A stretch of DNA of 64,000 nucleotides from positions 248,001 to 312,000 of the forward strand of contig NZ_QJSH01000002.1 of NCBI RefSeq assembly GCF_003426025.1, given 5' to 3'. The notes beneath the pieces were generated by a model that saw only the letters and a list, made by a program, of their open reading frames with translations, had not been told where the DNA came from and ran no database searches. This document shows positions 1 to 9,222 of the stretch, one piece after another. The translations under genes and the position numbers were made by a program. Position 1 is the first letter of the stretch. Every line of letters starts with the position of its first letter. The DNA comes from Paraliobacillus quinghaiensis (GTDB taxonomy: Bacteria; Bacillota; Bacilli; Bacillales; Amphibacillaceae).

Positions 1-839
1 AGTTTGGCGAAGAGCGTGTATTCGATACTCCGCTTGCTGAATCTGCAATTGCAGGTATTTCAATCGGTCTAGCAACACAAGGGTATCGTCCTGTACCAGA
101 AATTCAATTCTTTGGCTTCGTTTATGAAGCAATGGATGCAATTAATGGTCAAATGGCACGTATGCGTTATCGTACTGGTAACACAATGAACGCACCAATC
201 ACAATTCGCGCTCCATTTGGTGGCGGTGTGCATACACCAGAATTACACGCTGATTCATTAGAAGGTTTAATTGCACAACAACCAGGTATGAAAGTAGTTA
301 TTCCTTCTAACCCATATGACGCGAAAGGATTGTTAATCTCTTCTATTCGTGACAATGATCCAGTTGTTTATTTAGAGCATATGAAATTGTATCGTTCATT
401 CCGTGAAGAAGTACCAGAAGAAGAATATACAGTTGAATTAGGTAAAGCAAATGTTAAACGTGAAGGTACAGATGTAACAATTATTGCTTATGGAGCAATG
501 GTTCAAGCTTCTATGAAAGCAGCTGAAGAGTTAGAAAAAAATGGCGTCGAAGCCGAAGTTATTGATTTAAGAACTGTTATGCCATTAGATATGGATACTA
601 TTATTAAATCTGTTGAGAAGACAAACCGCGTAGTTGTCGTGCAAGAAGCACAACGTCAAGCTGGTATGGCTTCACACATTACAACTGAAATCCAAGAGCG
701 CGCAATTTTACATTTAGAAGCTCCAATTTTACGTGTAGCTGCTCCGGATACAGTCTATGCATTTACACAAGCAGAAGAAGTATGGTTACCAAACTATAAT
801 GATATCGTTGAAAAAGTAAACAAAGTAATTAACTTTTAA
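1..839 (+). CDS. pdhB: Pyruvate dehydrogenase E1 component, beta subunit (5' partial)
   Basis: Beta subunit of the thiamine-diphosphate E1 enzyme, which decarboxylates pyruvate and passes the acetyl group to the lipoyl arms of E2. The reading frame is open from position 3, so the N-terminus (roughly 45-50 residues of a family length near 325) lies outside the window; 278 residues are visible. The visible part begins inside the pyrimidine-binding transketolase-like domain ([15 protein letters not shown]) and runs through the complete C-terminal transketolase domain (about the last 120 residues). A 27-base gap with a GGGAGG ribosome site leads into pdhC, so this is the middle of a pdhABCD operon. 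pdhA must lie upstream of the window. Confidence 0.96.
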   Translation, partial: FGEERVFDTPLAESAIAGISIGLATQGYRPVPEIQFFGFVYEAMDAINGQMARMRYRTGNTMNAPITIRAPFGGGVHTPELHADSLEGLIAQQPGMKVVIPSNPYDAKGLLISSIRDNDPVVYLEHMKLYRSFREEVPEEEYTVELGKANVKREGTDVTIIAYGAMVQASMKAAEELEKNGVEAEVIDLRTVMPLDMDTIIKSVEKTNRVVVVQEAQRQAGMASHITTEIQERAILHLEAPILRVAAPDTVYAFTQAEEVWLPNYNDIVEKVNKVINF

Positions 840-866
840 TTAGACTTATGATGGGAGGTAAAAGAA

Positions 867-2480
867 ATGGCATTTGAATTTAAACTGCCTGACATTGGTG
901 AAGGAATCCATGAAGGAGAAATCGTCAAATGGTTTGTAAAAGCCGGAGACGAGATCAAAGAAGACGATGTACTATGTGAAGTGCAAAATGATAAAGCAGT
1001 GGTTGAAATACCATCACCAGTAGAAGGTACAGTAAAAGAAGTACACTTTGAAGAAGGATCTGTAGCAACAGTAGGTCAAACAATTATAACGATTGATGCA
1101 GAAGGATACGAAAACGAAGGTGCAAATGATGAGTCTGAAGAATCTAAGGAGCCAAAACAAGAAGCTCAAACAGAATCTACAGTTGAAAAAACAGGTGCAT
1201 TTGAATTTAAACTACCAGATATTGGTGAAGGTATTCATGAAGGCGAAATCGTTAAATGGTTTGTAAAAGCCGGTCAAGAGATTAAAGAAGACGATGTACT
1301 ATGTGAAGTACAAAATGATAAAGCGGTAGTTGAAATACCATCTCCAGTAGAAGGTACAGTAAAAGAAGTACACTTTGAAGAGGGATCAGTAGCAACGGTA
1401 GGTCAAACAATTGTAACGATCGATGCGGTTGGTTATGAAGGTGAAGCTACTGAAGAAGCTCCTGCAAAAGAAGAAAAAGCTGAAAACCAAGCTCCTAAAG
1501 CAGCTAAAGAGGATGTTGAAGTTGATCCAAGCCGCCGTGTGATTGCAATGCCTTCTGTTCGTAAACATGCGCGTGATAACAATGTTAATATTGGCAATGT
1601 TGCTGGATCTGGTAAAAATGGTCGCGTATTAAAAGAAGATATTGATGCTTACTTAAACGGTGATCAAGCTGTTGAAACAGAAGCTCCTAAAGAAGATACA
1701 AAAGCTGATCAAGGTAAAACAGTTATTAAAGATGAGAAAGCACCTGCAGCAGCAAAACAAACTGTTCCAGAAGGTGAATTTCCTGAAACGCGCGAAAAAA
1801 TGTCTAATATTCGAAAATCTATTGCAAAAGCAATGGTTAATTCGAAACAAAAAGCACCTCATGTAACATTACATGATGAAGTTGATGTTACTGAACTAGT
1901 AGCACACAGAAAGAAATTTAAAGCTGTAGCAGCTGAAAAAGATATTAAGTTAACATATCTTCCATATGTTGTTAAAGCACTTGTTTCAGCATTGAAACAA
2001 TACCCAATGTTAAATGCATCTATTGATGATGACACAGAAGAGATTATTCATAAGCATTATTACAATATTGGTATTGCAGCAGACACGGATAAAGGTTTAC
2101 TTGTACCCGTAGTTAAAAATGCTGATCATAAGTCAATCTTTGCTATCTCTCAAGAGATCAATGAATTAGCAGGAAAAGCAAAAGATGGTAAACTTTCTCC
2201 AAGTGAGATGAAAGGTGCATCATCTACTATATCTAATATCGGATCGGCTGGTGGTCAGTGGTTTACTCCAGTTATTAACTATCCAGAGGCAGGTATTTTA
2301 GGTATTGGCCGAATTGCTGAAAAACCAGTTGTAAAAGATGGTGAAATTGTTATAGCACCTGTCTTAGCATTATCATTAAGCTTTGATCACCGTATTGTTG
2401 ATGGTGCAACAGCTCAAATGGCAATGAATCAAATCAAACGTTTATTAAACGATCCACAATTGATCATGATGGAGGCGTAA
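867..2480 (+). CDS. pdhC: Dihydrolipoamide acetyltransferase E2 of pyruvate dehydrogenase, two lipoyl domains
   Basis: Core E2 enzyme of the pyruvate dehydrogenase complex; it transfers acetyl groups to coenzyme A. It has 537 residues. Two lipoyl domains (about 2-81 and 111-190) carry lipoylated lysines Lys43 and Lys152 in the motif NDKAVVEI. They are followed by an Ala/Glu/Lys-rich linker, a peripheral subunit-binding domain (about 222-262), a second linker and the catalytic domain with DHRIVDG (His508). The two lipoyl domains differ at only about three residues, although the DNA has many silent differences. B. subtilis E2 has one lipoyl domain, so this is a lineage-specific tandem duplication. 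pdhD starts 3 bases after the stop. Confidence 0.97.
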   Translation: MAFEFKLPDIGEGIHEGEIVKWFVKAGDEIKEDDVLCEVQNDKAVVEIPSPVEGTVKEVHFEEGSVATVGQTIITIDAEGYENEGANDESEESKEPKQEAQTESTVEKTGAFEFKLPDIGEGIHEGEIVKWFVKAGQEIKEDDVLCEVQNDKAVVEIPSPVEGTVKEVHFEEGSVATVGQTIVTIDAVGYEGEATEEAPAKEEKAENQAPKAAKEDVEVDPSRRVIAMPSVRKHARDNNVNIGNVAGSGKNGRVLKEDIDAYLNGDQAVETEAPKEDTKADQGKTVIKDEKAPAAAKQTVPEGEFPETREKMSNIRKSIAKAMVNSKQKAPHVTLHDEVDVTELVAHRKKFKAVAAEKDIKLTYLPYVVKALVSALKQYPMLNASIDDDTEEIIHKHYYNIGIAADTDKGLLVPVVKNADHKSIFAISQEINELAGKAKDGKLSPSEMKGASSTISNIGSAGGQWFTPVINYPEAGILGIGRIAEKPVVKDGEIVIAPVLALSLSFDHRIVDGATAQMAMNQIKRLLNDPQLIMMEA

Positions 2481-2483
2481 ATT

Positions 2484-3896
2484 ATGGTAGTAGGAGATTT
2501 TCCGATTGAATTAGATACGCTAGTAGTTGGTGCTGGTCCTGGCGGATATGTTGCAGCAATACGCGCAGCACAAACTGGCCAAAAAGTAGCGATAGTTGAT
2601 AAAGGAACATTGGGTGGTGTTTGCTTAAATGTTGGTTGTATTCCTTCAAAAGCACTAATCCAGGCTGGTCACCGTTATGAACATGCACATGGTGCAGATG
2701 AAATGGGAATATCTGCAGAGAATGTAACTGTTGATTTTTCAAAAGTTCAAGAATGGAAACAAGGGGTAGTTAATAAACTTACAGGCGGTGTTGAAGGCCT
2801 GTTAAAAGGTAACAAAGTTGAAATTATTAAAGGTGAAGTTTTCTTTGTTGATAAAAACACTGTGCGTGTTATGGATGAAAAGAATTCACAAAGTTACACA
2901 TTTAATAACTGTATCATCGCAACTGGCTCAACGCCAATTGAAATACCAACATTTAAATTCTCAGACCGTGTAATTGATTCCACTGGTGCTTTGAACTTAA
3001 AAGAGATTCCTAAGAAATTGGTTGTTGTTGGTGGCGGATATGTTGGTACAGAACTTGGTACTGCCTATGCTAACTTTGGTACTGAAGTTACTATTTTAGA
3101 AGGTGCAGACGATATCCTTGGTGGTTTTGAAAAACAAATGTCTTCATTAGTAAAACGTCATTTGAAAAAGAAAAACGTCAAGATTGTCACGAAAGCAATG
3201 GCTAAAGGTTCTGAAGTTACAGAAAATGGTGTTAAAGTTACGTATGAAGCTAAAGGTAAAGAAGAAACAATTGAGGCGGATTATGTATTAGTAACAGTTG
3301 GCCGACGACCAAATACTGCTGAAATTGGCTTAGAGCAAGTAGGGATTGAAGTTGACGACAGAGGATTAGTTAAAATTGACAAACAATGTCGTACAAATAT
3401 CGACAATATTTATGCTATTGGTGATATTGTAGCTGGACCTCCATTAGCTCATAAAGCTTCGTATGAAGGAAAAATTGCAGCAGAAGCAATTGCTGGACAT
3501 AAAACAGAAATTGACTATAATGGTATCCCAGCTGTTGTATTCTCAGAACCAGAATTAGCTACAGTTGGTTATGATGAAAAAGCTGCAAAAGAAGCAGGAT
3601 TCGAAGTAGTTGGTTCTAAATTCCCATTTGCGGCAAACGGTCGTGCATTATCTCTAGGTAGTGGAGATGGATTTGTTAAGCTTGTTACAAGAAAAGAAGA
3701 TGGCCTAGTATTAGGTGCTCAGATTGCAGGAGCTAATGCTAGTGACATGATTTCAGAGCTTGGATTAGCGATTGAAGCAGGTATGACTGCTGAAGATTTA
3801 GCTTTAACAATTCACGCACACCCAACACTTGGAGAAATCACAATGGAAGCTGCTGAAGTAGCAATGGGAACACCAATACACGTTGTGAATAAGTAA
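2484..3896 (+). CDS. pdhD: Dihydrolipoamide dehydrogenase E3
   Basis: Flavoprotein that reoxidises dihydrolipoyl groups of E2 with NAD+; it is probably shared with other 2-oxoacid dehydrogenases. It has 470 residues, the usual length. An FAD-binding Rossmann motif GAGPGGY lies at 16-22, the redox-active disulfide is Cys47-Cys52 in [13 protein letters not shown], an NAD-binding [10 protein letters not shown] motif lies mid-protein, and the C-terminal dimerisation domain carries the catalytic pair His446-Glu451 (HAHPTLGE). The ATG at 2484 has a GGAGG site inside the end of pdhC, which suggests translational coupling. A strong terminator follows directly, so this is the last gene of the operon. 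Confidence 0.97.
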   Translation: MVVGDFPIELDTLVVGAGPGGYVAAIRAAQTGQKVAIVDKGTLGGVCLNVGCIPSKALIQAGHRYEHAHGADEMGISAENVTVDFSKVQEWKQGVVNKLTGGVEGLLKGNKVEIIKGEVFFVDKNTVRVMDEKNSQSYTFNNCIIATGSTPIEIPTFKFSDRVIDSTGALNLKEIPKKLVVVGGGYVGTELGTAYANFGTEVTILEGADDILGGFEKQMSSLVKRHLKKKNVKIVTKAMAKGSEVTENGVKVTYEAKGKEETIEADYVLVTVGRRPNTAEIGLEQVGIEVDDRGLVKIDKQCRTNIDNIYAIGDIVAGPPLAHKASYEGKIAAEAIAGHKTEIDYNGIPAVVFSEPELATVGYDEKAAKEAGFEVVGSKFPFAANGRALSLGSGDGFVKLVTRKEDGLVLGAQIAGANASDMISELGLAIEAGMTAEDLALTIHAHPTLGEITMEAAEVAMGTPIHVVNK

Positions 3897-3905
3897 GTAC
3901 ATGAA

Positions 3906-3938
3906 AGAGTCTGTGTTTTTAAAACGCAGACTTTTTCT
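3906..3938 (+). terminator. Rho-independent terminator of the pdh operon
   Basis: Inverted repeat AGTCTGTG / CGCAGACT (3908-3915 and 3925-3932, one G-U pair) followed by a T run, 11 bases after the pdhD stop. Confidence 0.85.
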
Positions 3939-4023
3939 ATTTGTAAATATTTTATAAATAGAAAGATTTTTTTAGTCTTTTCCAGTATAATAGTGGACAA
4001 GGATAACAACAGGAGGCATGCAT

Positions 4024-4920
4024 ATGAAGCAGATATTATTGATAATTCTAGTAAGTGTATTATTTTTATTTGTAGGTTGCAGTAATGAAAGTGAAAAGCA
4101 AGAAGAAAATAACAATGCAGAACAAAATGTCCCAGAAGAAACTGAAGTGACTGAAGAAGTTACAAATGATGAAACAACAGATCAACAAAATGAAGAGAAC
4201 AATGAAGTTGAAGAGGAACCAATTGAAGTGGACGAGCCTGAAAAAGTGGAAGTACAATATCAGATCAATCCAAATAATTGGAGTGTTGAACCGCTATCAG
4301 ATGATGTTAACGATCAAGTAGTGTTATTAACCATTGATGATGCACCAGACGGCAATGCGCTAGAAATGGCTAAAACTTTGAAGTCACTTGATGCAAAAGC
4401 AATCTTTTTTGTGAATGCACATTTTCTAGATACAGATAAGGAAAAAGAAATTCTAAAAGAGATTCATGAAATGGGGTTCGCTATTGGTAATCATACTTAT
4501 AGCCATCAGAATCTAAAACAGGTTGGTGAAGACCAGCAACGTGAAGAGATTGTTAGCTTAAGCGATTTAATTGAGGAAATTATTGGCGAACGTCCACAAT
4601 TCTTCCGAGCACCACATGGAGCAAATACGAATTATGCTACAAAAATTGCAGAAGAGCAAGGTATGGTCGTAATGAATTGGACATACGGCTATGATTACTT
4701 TAAACCATATATGGATGCTGAGAAATTAGCAACTGCAATGATTACTGGTGAAGGACCTGAAGTTGATGTTCCTTATTCATTACTTAAGCCAGGTGCAAAC
4801 CTTTTAATGCATGATCGGGAATGGACAGCAGAAGCATTAGAAGAAATTGTGACAGGGCTTCGAGAAAAAGGTTATGAAATGGTGGATCCTGATGCGATCA
4901 AAAAAATAAAACAGAGCTGA
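4024..4920 (+). CDS. Polysaccharide deacetylase (NodB-fold) lipoprotein
   Basis: Probable exported, lipid-anchored carbohydrate esterase family 4 enzyme that removes N-acetyl groups from a cell-wall glycan. It has 298 residues from the ATG at 4024, which sits 7 bases after AGGAGG; an ATG at 4018 is only one base from that site. Residues 1-18 form a hydrophobic signal with lipobox LFVGC (Cys19). An acidic Glu/Asn-rich linker spans about 20-75, then the NodB domain shows TIDDAPD (103-109, metal Asp), HTYSH (157-161, metal histidines), FRAPHG and LLMHD. Motif 1 is TIDDAPD rather than the usual TFDDGP. In B. subtilis the small lipoprotein gene slp occupies this place between pdhD and speA. The substrate (peptidoglycan, teichuronic acid or other) cannot be told. 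Confidence 0.85.
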   Translation: MKQILLIILVSVLFLFVGCSNESEKQEENNNAEQNVPEETEVTEEVTNDETTDQQNEENNEVEEEPIEVDEPEKVEVQYQINPNNWSVEPLSDDVNDQVVLLTIDDAPDGNALEMAKTLKSLDAKAIFFVNAHFLDTDKEKEILKEIHEMGFAIGNHTYSHQNLKQVGEDQQREEIVSLSDLIEEIIGERPQFFRAPHGANTNYATKIAEEQGMVVMNWTYGYDYFKPYMDAEKLATAMITGEGPEVDVPYSLLKPGANLLMHDREWTAEALEEIVTGLREKGYEMVDPDAIKKIKQS

Positions 4921-4936
4921 TTTTCAGCTCTGTTTT
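4908..4936. terminator. Bidirectional terminator between convergent genes
   Basis: Inverted repeat AAACAGAGCTGA / TCAGCTCTGTTT flanked by A and T runs overlaps the deacetylase stop codon and lies just before the end of the converging decarboxylase gene, so it can serve both strands. Confidence 0.85.
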
Positions 4937-4937
4937 A

Positions 4938-6410
4938 TTATGTGATTGGTTTCATTTCTTTAATAACGTGGATGGATCCAAGTGTATCGTCTTCTAAACC
5001 TTGAACAGGTAAACCTGCCGCTATGTTTTGTTTGATATAGATCAAATTTTCTTCTGTAATGATTTCCCCGGGAATAAAGATTGGAATGCCAGGGGGATAA
5101 ACCATAATTGATTCGGCACTAATGCGACCTGCTGCTTCATTTAAGGAAATGCTTTCTGTTTCCGCATAAAATGCATCACGAGGCGTTAAACTTAATAAAG
5201 GAATAGCAGGTATGGTCACATCTATTTGCTTGGCTGTAGCGGATTTACTATACGTCTCAGCTAAGTGACGTAATGCTTGTACTAATAGATTTGTTTGCTC
5301 TATAGTATCTCCTGGTGTAATGATACAGAGAATGTTATACATATCAGACAACTCTACTTCAATATTGTAGTGTTTTCGTAACCATCCTTCGACATCGTAG
5401 CCAGTTATACCAAGTTGTTTCACTGAAATAATTAACTTAGTTGGATCAAAATCATAAGTCGCTTCACTACCTAACATTTCTGAACCTGCACAGTAAATAT
5501 GCGGGATTGTGTTTATTTCTTTACGAGTTTGTTCAGCTAATTCAATTGTTTTATCTAATAGTTCTTTCCCTCTGGTTGCTAAATGTTTACGCGCAACATC
5601 TAATGAAGCCAATAAGATATAGGATGTTGATGTTGTTGTTAGCATAGATAATACACTTTGCACACGCTCATGTGATACAATTCCTTCTTTTAAGTTAAGA
5701 ACAGAGCTTTGTGTTAGAGATCCACCTAGCTTATGGACGCTTGTTGCAGCCAAATCTGCACCTGCTTGCATAGCGGATAATGGCAGTTGTTCGTGAAAGT
5801 GTATATGAACGCCATGTGCTTCATCTACCAATACAGGAACGTTATGATTGTGCGCAATTGAAACGATCCGTTTTAAATCAGCAGCTATCCCAAAGTAAGT
5901 AGGGTTAATCACAAATACCCCTTTTGCATCTGGGTGCCTTTGCAAAGCTTTTTCAACTGCTTCTGGGGTAATGCCATGTGCAATACCAAGCTTCTTGTCT
6001 AGCTCTGGATGAATGAATATGGGGATAGCACCTGCAAAAATTAGTGCAGTTGTTACTGATTTATGAATGTTACGTGGTACAATAATTTTATCACCAGGAC
6101 CACATACACTTAATACCATAGCCATAATTGCACCACTTGTACCTTGAACAGAGAAAAAGGTATAATCAGCACCAAAGGCTCTAGCAGCTAGATCTTGTGC
6201 TTGTTTAATCATACCATGTGGATGGTGAAGGTCGTCTAATGGCTCAATATTAATTAAATCAATGCTTAAGGCGTCAGCGCCTAAAAAGTCACGAAAGGTT
6301 GCATCCATACCAGCACCTTTTTTGTGACCGGGTATATGAAATGGGACTGGATTCTTGTCGGCATGTTCGCGTAAACCTGTAAATAAAGGTGTATCTGTTT
6401 GTGCATACAT
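4938..6410 (-). CDS. speA: Orn/Lys/Arg decarboxylase family protein (SpeA type)
   Basis: PLP-dependent fold-type I amino-acid decarboxylase that starts polyamine synthesis, most likely acting on arginine (agmatine) by synteny with B. subtilis speA next to pdhD. It has 490 residues. N-terminal PGHKKG lies at 28-32, VQGTSGAIMA around 88-97 contacts the cofactor phosphate, DEAHG at 196-200 is the cofactor aspartate region, and the PLP lysine is Lys227 in SVHKLGGS. The family C-terminal domain occupies about the last 100 residues. The start ATG at 6410 is preceded by GAGGAG at good spacing. The gene is transcribed away from yktA. Paralogues (YaaO, lysine decarboxylases) share all these motifs, so substrate choice is inferred from position only. 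Confidence 0.88.
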   Translation of the reverse strand: MYAQTDTPLFTGLREHADKNPVPFHIPGHKKGAGMDATFRDFLGADALSIDLINIEPLDDLHHPHGMIKQAQDLAARAFGADYTFFSVQGTSGAIMAMVLSVCGPGDKIIVPRNIHKSVTTALIFAGAIPIFIHPELDKKLGIAHGITPEAVEKALQRHPDAKGVFVINPTYFGIAADLKRIVSIAHNHNVPVLVDEAHGVHIHFHEQLPLSAMQAGADLAATSVHKLGGSLTQSSVLNLKEGIVSHERVQSVLSMLTTTSTSYILLASLDVARKHLATRGKELLDKTIELAEQTRKEINTIPHIYCAGSEMLGSEATYDFDPTKLIISVKQLGITGYDVEGWLRKHYNIEVELSDMYNILCIITPGDTIEQTNLLVQALRHLAETYSKSATAKQIDVTIPAIPLLSLTPRDAFYAETESISLNEAAGRISAESIMVYPPGIPIFIPGEIITEENLIYIKQNIAAGLPVQGLEDDTLGSIHVIKEMKPIT

Positions 6411-6439
6411 AGATGGTACTCCTCTTTATATAAGTAGTG

Positions 6440-6469
6440 TTGATAGATAGAAAACACAAGAATTATAGC
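6440..6469 (+). promoter_or_regulatory. Candidate sigma-A promoter for yktA
   Basis: TTGATA (6440-6445) and TATAGC (6464-6469) with an 18-base spacer lie about 60 bases upstream of the yktA start, in the divergent speA-yktA gap. Confidence 0.4.
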
Positions 6470-6530
6470 AAAATAAAGCAGAAATAGCTAGTTATGAATT
6501 TTAATTAATTTAGAAAAGGAGAGGTAAGAG

Positions 6531-6809
6531 TTGCAATATAGTTACCCGATTGATGATTCATGGAGTACAGACGAAATAATTAAGGTTGTAAATTTTTTAT
6601 CACTTGTTGAGAAAGCACATGAAGATGGAATAAGAAGAGATGACCTACTAATAGCTTATACCAAATTCAAACAAATCGTACCATCCAAAAGTGAAGAGAA
6701 GCAAATTGGGAAGAAGTTTGAAAAAGAAACTGGGTTTTCGATCTACCAAACAATTAAAAGAGCGCAAGAGTTGAAACAAGGAGAAAAGTTAAAGATTAAA
6801 TACAAATAA
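6531..6809 (+). CDS. yktA: UPF0223 family protein YktA
   Basis: Small soluble protein of 92 residues matching the UPF0223 family found across Bacillales; its function is unknown. The start is TTG at 6531, preceded by AAAGGAGAGG at ideal spacing; no in-frame ATG is near. The first residues (QYSYPIDDSWSTDEIIKVV) are the conserved family N-terminus, followed by an all-alpha, Lys/Glu-rich body. In B. subtilis yktA also lies beside speA and yktB. The gene ends before a long hairpin shared with the converging yktB. Confidence 0.85.
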   Translation: MQYSYPIDDSWSTDEIIKVVNFLSLVEKAHEDGIRRDDLLIAYTKFKQIVPSKSEEKQIGKKFEKETGFSIYQTIKRAQELKQGEKLKIKYK

Positions 6810-6865
6810 TTGTAGTTAAATAATAAAGTTTTTTTGTAAACAGACGTTTTAATATTTAAACGTTA

Positions 6866-6925
6866 AAAAGGCTGTCATGAGGTGAAATCCTAAAAGGAGT
6901 TTCACTTCATGATAGCTTTATTTTA
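6866..6925. terminator. Bidirectional hairpin between yktA and yktB
   Basis: Long inverted repeat: GCTGTCATGAGGTGAAA (from 6871) pairs with TTTCACTTCATGATAGC (ending 6917) with two wobble or mismatched positions, flanked by A-rich and T-rich tails. It lies between converging genes. Confidence 0.7.
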
Positions 6926-6928
6926 ATC

Positions 6929-7546
6929 CTATATCGCGGATAAGCCAGCACGATAGAAGGGTGCCAATGTATCAAATGTATCTTTTGCCCGCTCTATAAA
7001 TGCCTCACCGCTTAGGTTGGTTGCTTTGGATACCCCAATATGACGCCCTACTAAAAACTCAGCTTTCTTTACGTCACGAAAACGCTCTAGGTCTTCTTCT
7101 GAAAGGTCAGTAATAGGGGAAGCATCTTTCTTCATATGGTCTAAAGAATAGACAAAATCATTAGGTAACTGTTTTAAATCTGTAAGTTGATCTAGAAATT
7201 GTTTTGCGATATTCTCTTTGCTTGGTAATTCATAAATAAAAGCAAGCCAGATGAAAATGTGGTCATCAAATAATCCTACTTGAAAATGAGGATGTTTTTT
7301 GTAACCTCTTTTGTTCTCCGCAATTGCTAACCATGTATCGTTAGGTGGATTAACTGAGCGGCGTGCATGTCTTGCAATATGTAAGAAGAATTCATTTCCC
7401 ATCGTTGCTGATAGATGTTCGGTCAATTCGGCACCAATCTCGTGGAACTTCGGTTGAATTCTCTTTTGAATTGCCTCCATTCTATTTTCCAAACCATCAA
7501 TTTGAAATGTCTCAAAGTCTCTTTTTTCAAAGCCATTGAACGACAT
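6929..7546 (-). CDS. yktB: DUF1054 (UPF0637) family protein YktB
   Basis: Protein of 205 residues matching the DUF1054 family (B. subtilis YktB; a structure is known for the family but no function). The N-terminus SFNGFEKRDFETFQIDGLE and the internal VGLFDDHIFIWLAFIYE are typical of the family. No signal peptide or membrane segment is seen, so it is cytoplasmic. The start ATG at 7546 is preceded by an AGGTGG-type site. It converges on yktA and diverges from yktC, the same arrangement as in B. subtilis. Confidence 0.85.
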   Translation of the reverse strand: MSFNGFEKRDFETFQIDGLENRMEAIQKRIQPKFHEIGAELTEHLSATMGNEFFLHIARHARRSVNPPNDTWLAIAENKRGYKKHPHFQVGLFDDHIFIWLAFIYELPSKENIAKQFLDQLTDLKQLPNDFVYSLDHMKKDASPITDLSEEDLERFRDVKKAEFLVGRHIGVSKATNLSGEAFIERAKDTFDTLAPFYRAGLSAI

Positions 7547-7690
7547 AATATACCACCTTTCTTGCTGTTTTGTGTAGTTTATAGTTTAGCACAAAATAAG
7601 GAACTCTTGTATTAATCTGCACGTATGGATGCATTTCATGTATTTTTCTGCTATTATGAACAAAACTATAAATGAATGGGAGGTAATTAT

Positions 7691-8494
7691 TTGGACGTAA
7701 AAGCAAGAGATGATATATATACATATGCTAAAGAGTGGGTTTTGGAAGCGGGTCAAAAGATACGTGATGTAATTGATGAACCATTGACAGTTGATATTAA
7801 ATCAAATCCAAACGATTTAGTAACACAAATGGATCGAAATACAGAAAAATATTTCACCAAAAAAATCAGATCTACTTTTCCGAACCATAATATATTGGCT
7901 GAAGAAGGTTTTGGCGACAAATTAGAGACGATGGATGGCACGGTTTGGATCATTGATCCAATTGATGGGACAATGAATTTTGTTCATCAAAAAAGAAACT
8001 TCGCTATATCAGTTGGTATATACCAAGATGGGGTAGGGGAAATAGGTTTTATTTATAATGTCATGGAAGATGTTTTATATCATGTGAAAAAAGGACAAGG
8101 CGCATACAAAGATGACGTACAATTACCACAACTAGATAACGGCGTTACGTTAGAACACAGTATACTATTGATTAATAGTACATGGAGTGGGGAAAACAAA
8201 CGAATTAATCATAAAAAAGTTCAAGAGCTTGTCCGGAAAGTGAGAGGGACACGATCGTATGGGTCTGCTGCATTAGAGTTCGCGGGCGTAGCTGAAGGTA
8301 TTTTGGATGGTTATATTTCAATGAAGTTATATCCGTGGGATTTTGCGGCGGGTGTGATTTTAGTAAATGAAGTTGGTGGGGAGACAACGCAGGCTGATGG
8401 AAGCCCACTAAATTTTATAACCGAAAACACAGTTTTTTCAGGGAACAAACAAGTAACCAAAGAGATTATAAAAAACTATATTGAACTTTATTAG
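7691..8494 (+). CDS. yktC: Inositol-monophosphatase family phosphatase (YktC/SuhB type)
   Basis: Mg2+-dependent, Li+-sensitive type sugar-phosphate phosphatase; the B. subtilis homologue YktC acts on inositol monophosphate. It has 267 residues. I chose TTG at 7691 because the ribosome site GGGAGG (7678-7683) overlaps the codons after the upstream ATG at 7676, which cannot then be the start. Metal and substrate motifs are present: EEGFGD, DPIDGTMNF, and WDFAAGVILVNEVGG near the C-terminus. It is a single gene, ended by a bidirectional hairpin facing ylaI. Confidence 0.87.
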   Translation: MDVKARDDIYTYAKEWVLEAGQKIRDVIDEPLTVDIKSNPNDLVTQMDRNTEKYFTKKIRSTFPNHNILAEEGFGDKLETMDGTVWIIDPIDGTMNFVHQKRNFAISVGIYQDGVGEIGFIYNVMEDVLYHVKKGQGAYKDDVQLPQLDNGVTLEHSILLINSTWSGENKRINHKKVQELVRKVRGTRSYGSAALEFAGVAEGILDGYISMKLYPWDFAAGVILVNEVGGETTQADGSPLNFITENTVFSGNKQVTKEIIKNYIELY

Positions 8495-8499
8495 AAGAA

Positions 8500-8540
8500 A
8501 AAAGATCCTATATCCACTATTGGATATAAGGATCTTCTTG
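8500..8540. terminator. Bidirectional terminator between yktC and ylaI
   Basis: AAGATCCTATATCCA pairs with TGGATATAAGGATCTT around 8502-8536, flanked by A and T runs. The ylaI stop codon (8517-8519) lies in its loop, so the same hairpin can end both convergent transcripts. Confidence 0.8.
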
Positions 8541-8723
8541 TTTCTTTTCCTTAAAAATTTTAAAATTACCAGTCGCATGCCTTTTTTTAGTGTTTTCACC
8601 AATCCGGTCTGAACAAGTTGGGCATAGATATAAATGTTTGCGCCGATTACGTAGTCGTTTTGCTAATGGTGAATCTGTATCAATTGTATCAACTGTATCA
8701 CATATTGGACATTTTACTTGCAT
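8517..8723 (-). CDS. ylaI: YlaI family zinc-ribbon protein (DUF2197)
   Basis: Small cytoplasmic protein of 68 residues with CPICD near the N-terminus and CPTC about 40 residues later, a four-cysteine zinc ribbon. The intervening LAKRLRNRRKHLYL is the conserved basic segment of B. subtilis YlaI. Function unknown. The ATG at 8723 is chosen because AGGTGG lies 5 bases before it; an upstream ATG at 8798 would add 25 residues with no matching ribosome site and no family similarity. Confidence 0.82.
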   Translation of the reverse strand: MQVKCPICDTVDTIDTDSPLAKRLRNRRKHLYLCPTCSDRIGENTKKRHATGNFKIFKEKKQEDPYIQ

Positions 8724-8945
8724 CTTACCACCTCTATAGTTATATCTGATTTCTATTTCATCATGATATTTTTTAAATATACAGTAATAGTGTAACATAG
8801 CTTTACATAAATTGATAAATTATTTGAAATAAGCAATGGTGTATTCATGTTATTATCCACTATTGGACAGGAAAACCAGTGTTTAAAGAAATCAGTTAAA
8901 GGGTAAAATTTTAGAAATGAGGATTATTACGAAAGGTTGGTTGAA

Positions 8946-9203
8946 ATGAAAAAAAGGATTATTTCTGGAGTTGCTATGGCAGGAATTGCTGCTTATTTAT
9001 TTACAGATAAAGGGAAACGGAAACAATATATTGATCAATTTAAAAAAACAGCTAAGTCAATTACATCATCTGATGAATCAGAAGGATTTCCAATTGAAGA
9101 GGCTGGAAAGCCAGAGACTGATAATCCAGAGAACGCCAAAATGGTTGACGAAGGCTCCCAATACGGGGTTACGTACTATAATAAAGTGAAAAATGAAGAA
9201 TAG
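8946..9203 (+). CDS. Small membrane-associated hypothetical protein
   Basis: I do not recognise this gene. It codes for 85 residues from ATG 8946 (GAAAGG about 9 bases upstream; a TTG at 8937 is a weaker alternative). Residues about 4-19 are hydrophobic (IISGVAMAGIAAYLF) and are followed by a Lys-rich stretch (DKGKRKQYIDQFKKT), like the start of YtxH-type proteins. The rest is acidic and hydrophilic with no cysteine. Coding use looks like that of neighbours. It converges on ylaJ and shares a perfect 15-bp-arm palindrome with it, so both proteins end in Asn-Glu-Glu. Confidence 0.65.
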   Translation: MKKRIISGVAMAGIAAYLFTDKGKRKQYIDQFKKTAKSITSSDESEGFPIEEAGKPETDNPENAKMVDEGSQYGVTYYNKVKNEE

Positions 9204-9222
9204 ACACTGTCTATTCTTCATT
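9192..9222. terminator. Perfect palindromic bidirectional terminator
   Basis: Perfect 15-base arms, AATGAAGAATAGACA at 9192-9206 and its complement at 9208-9222, with A and T flanks. The palindrome contains the stop codons of both convergent genes (9201-9203 on plus, 9211-9213 on minus). Confidence 0.8.
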
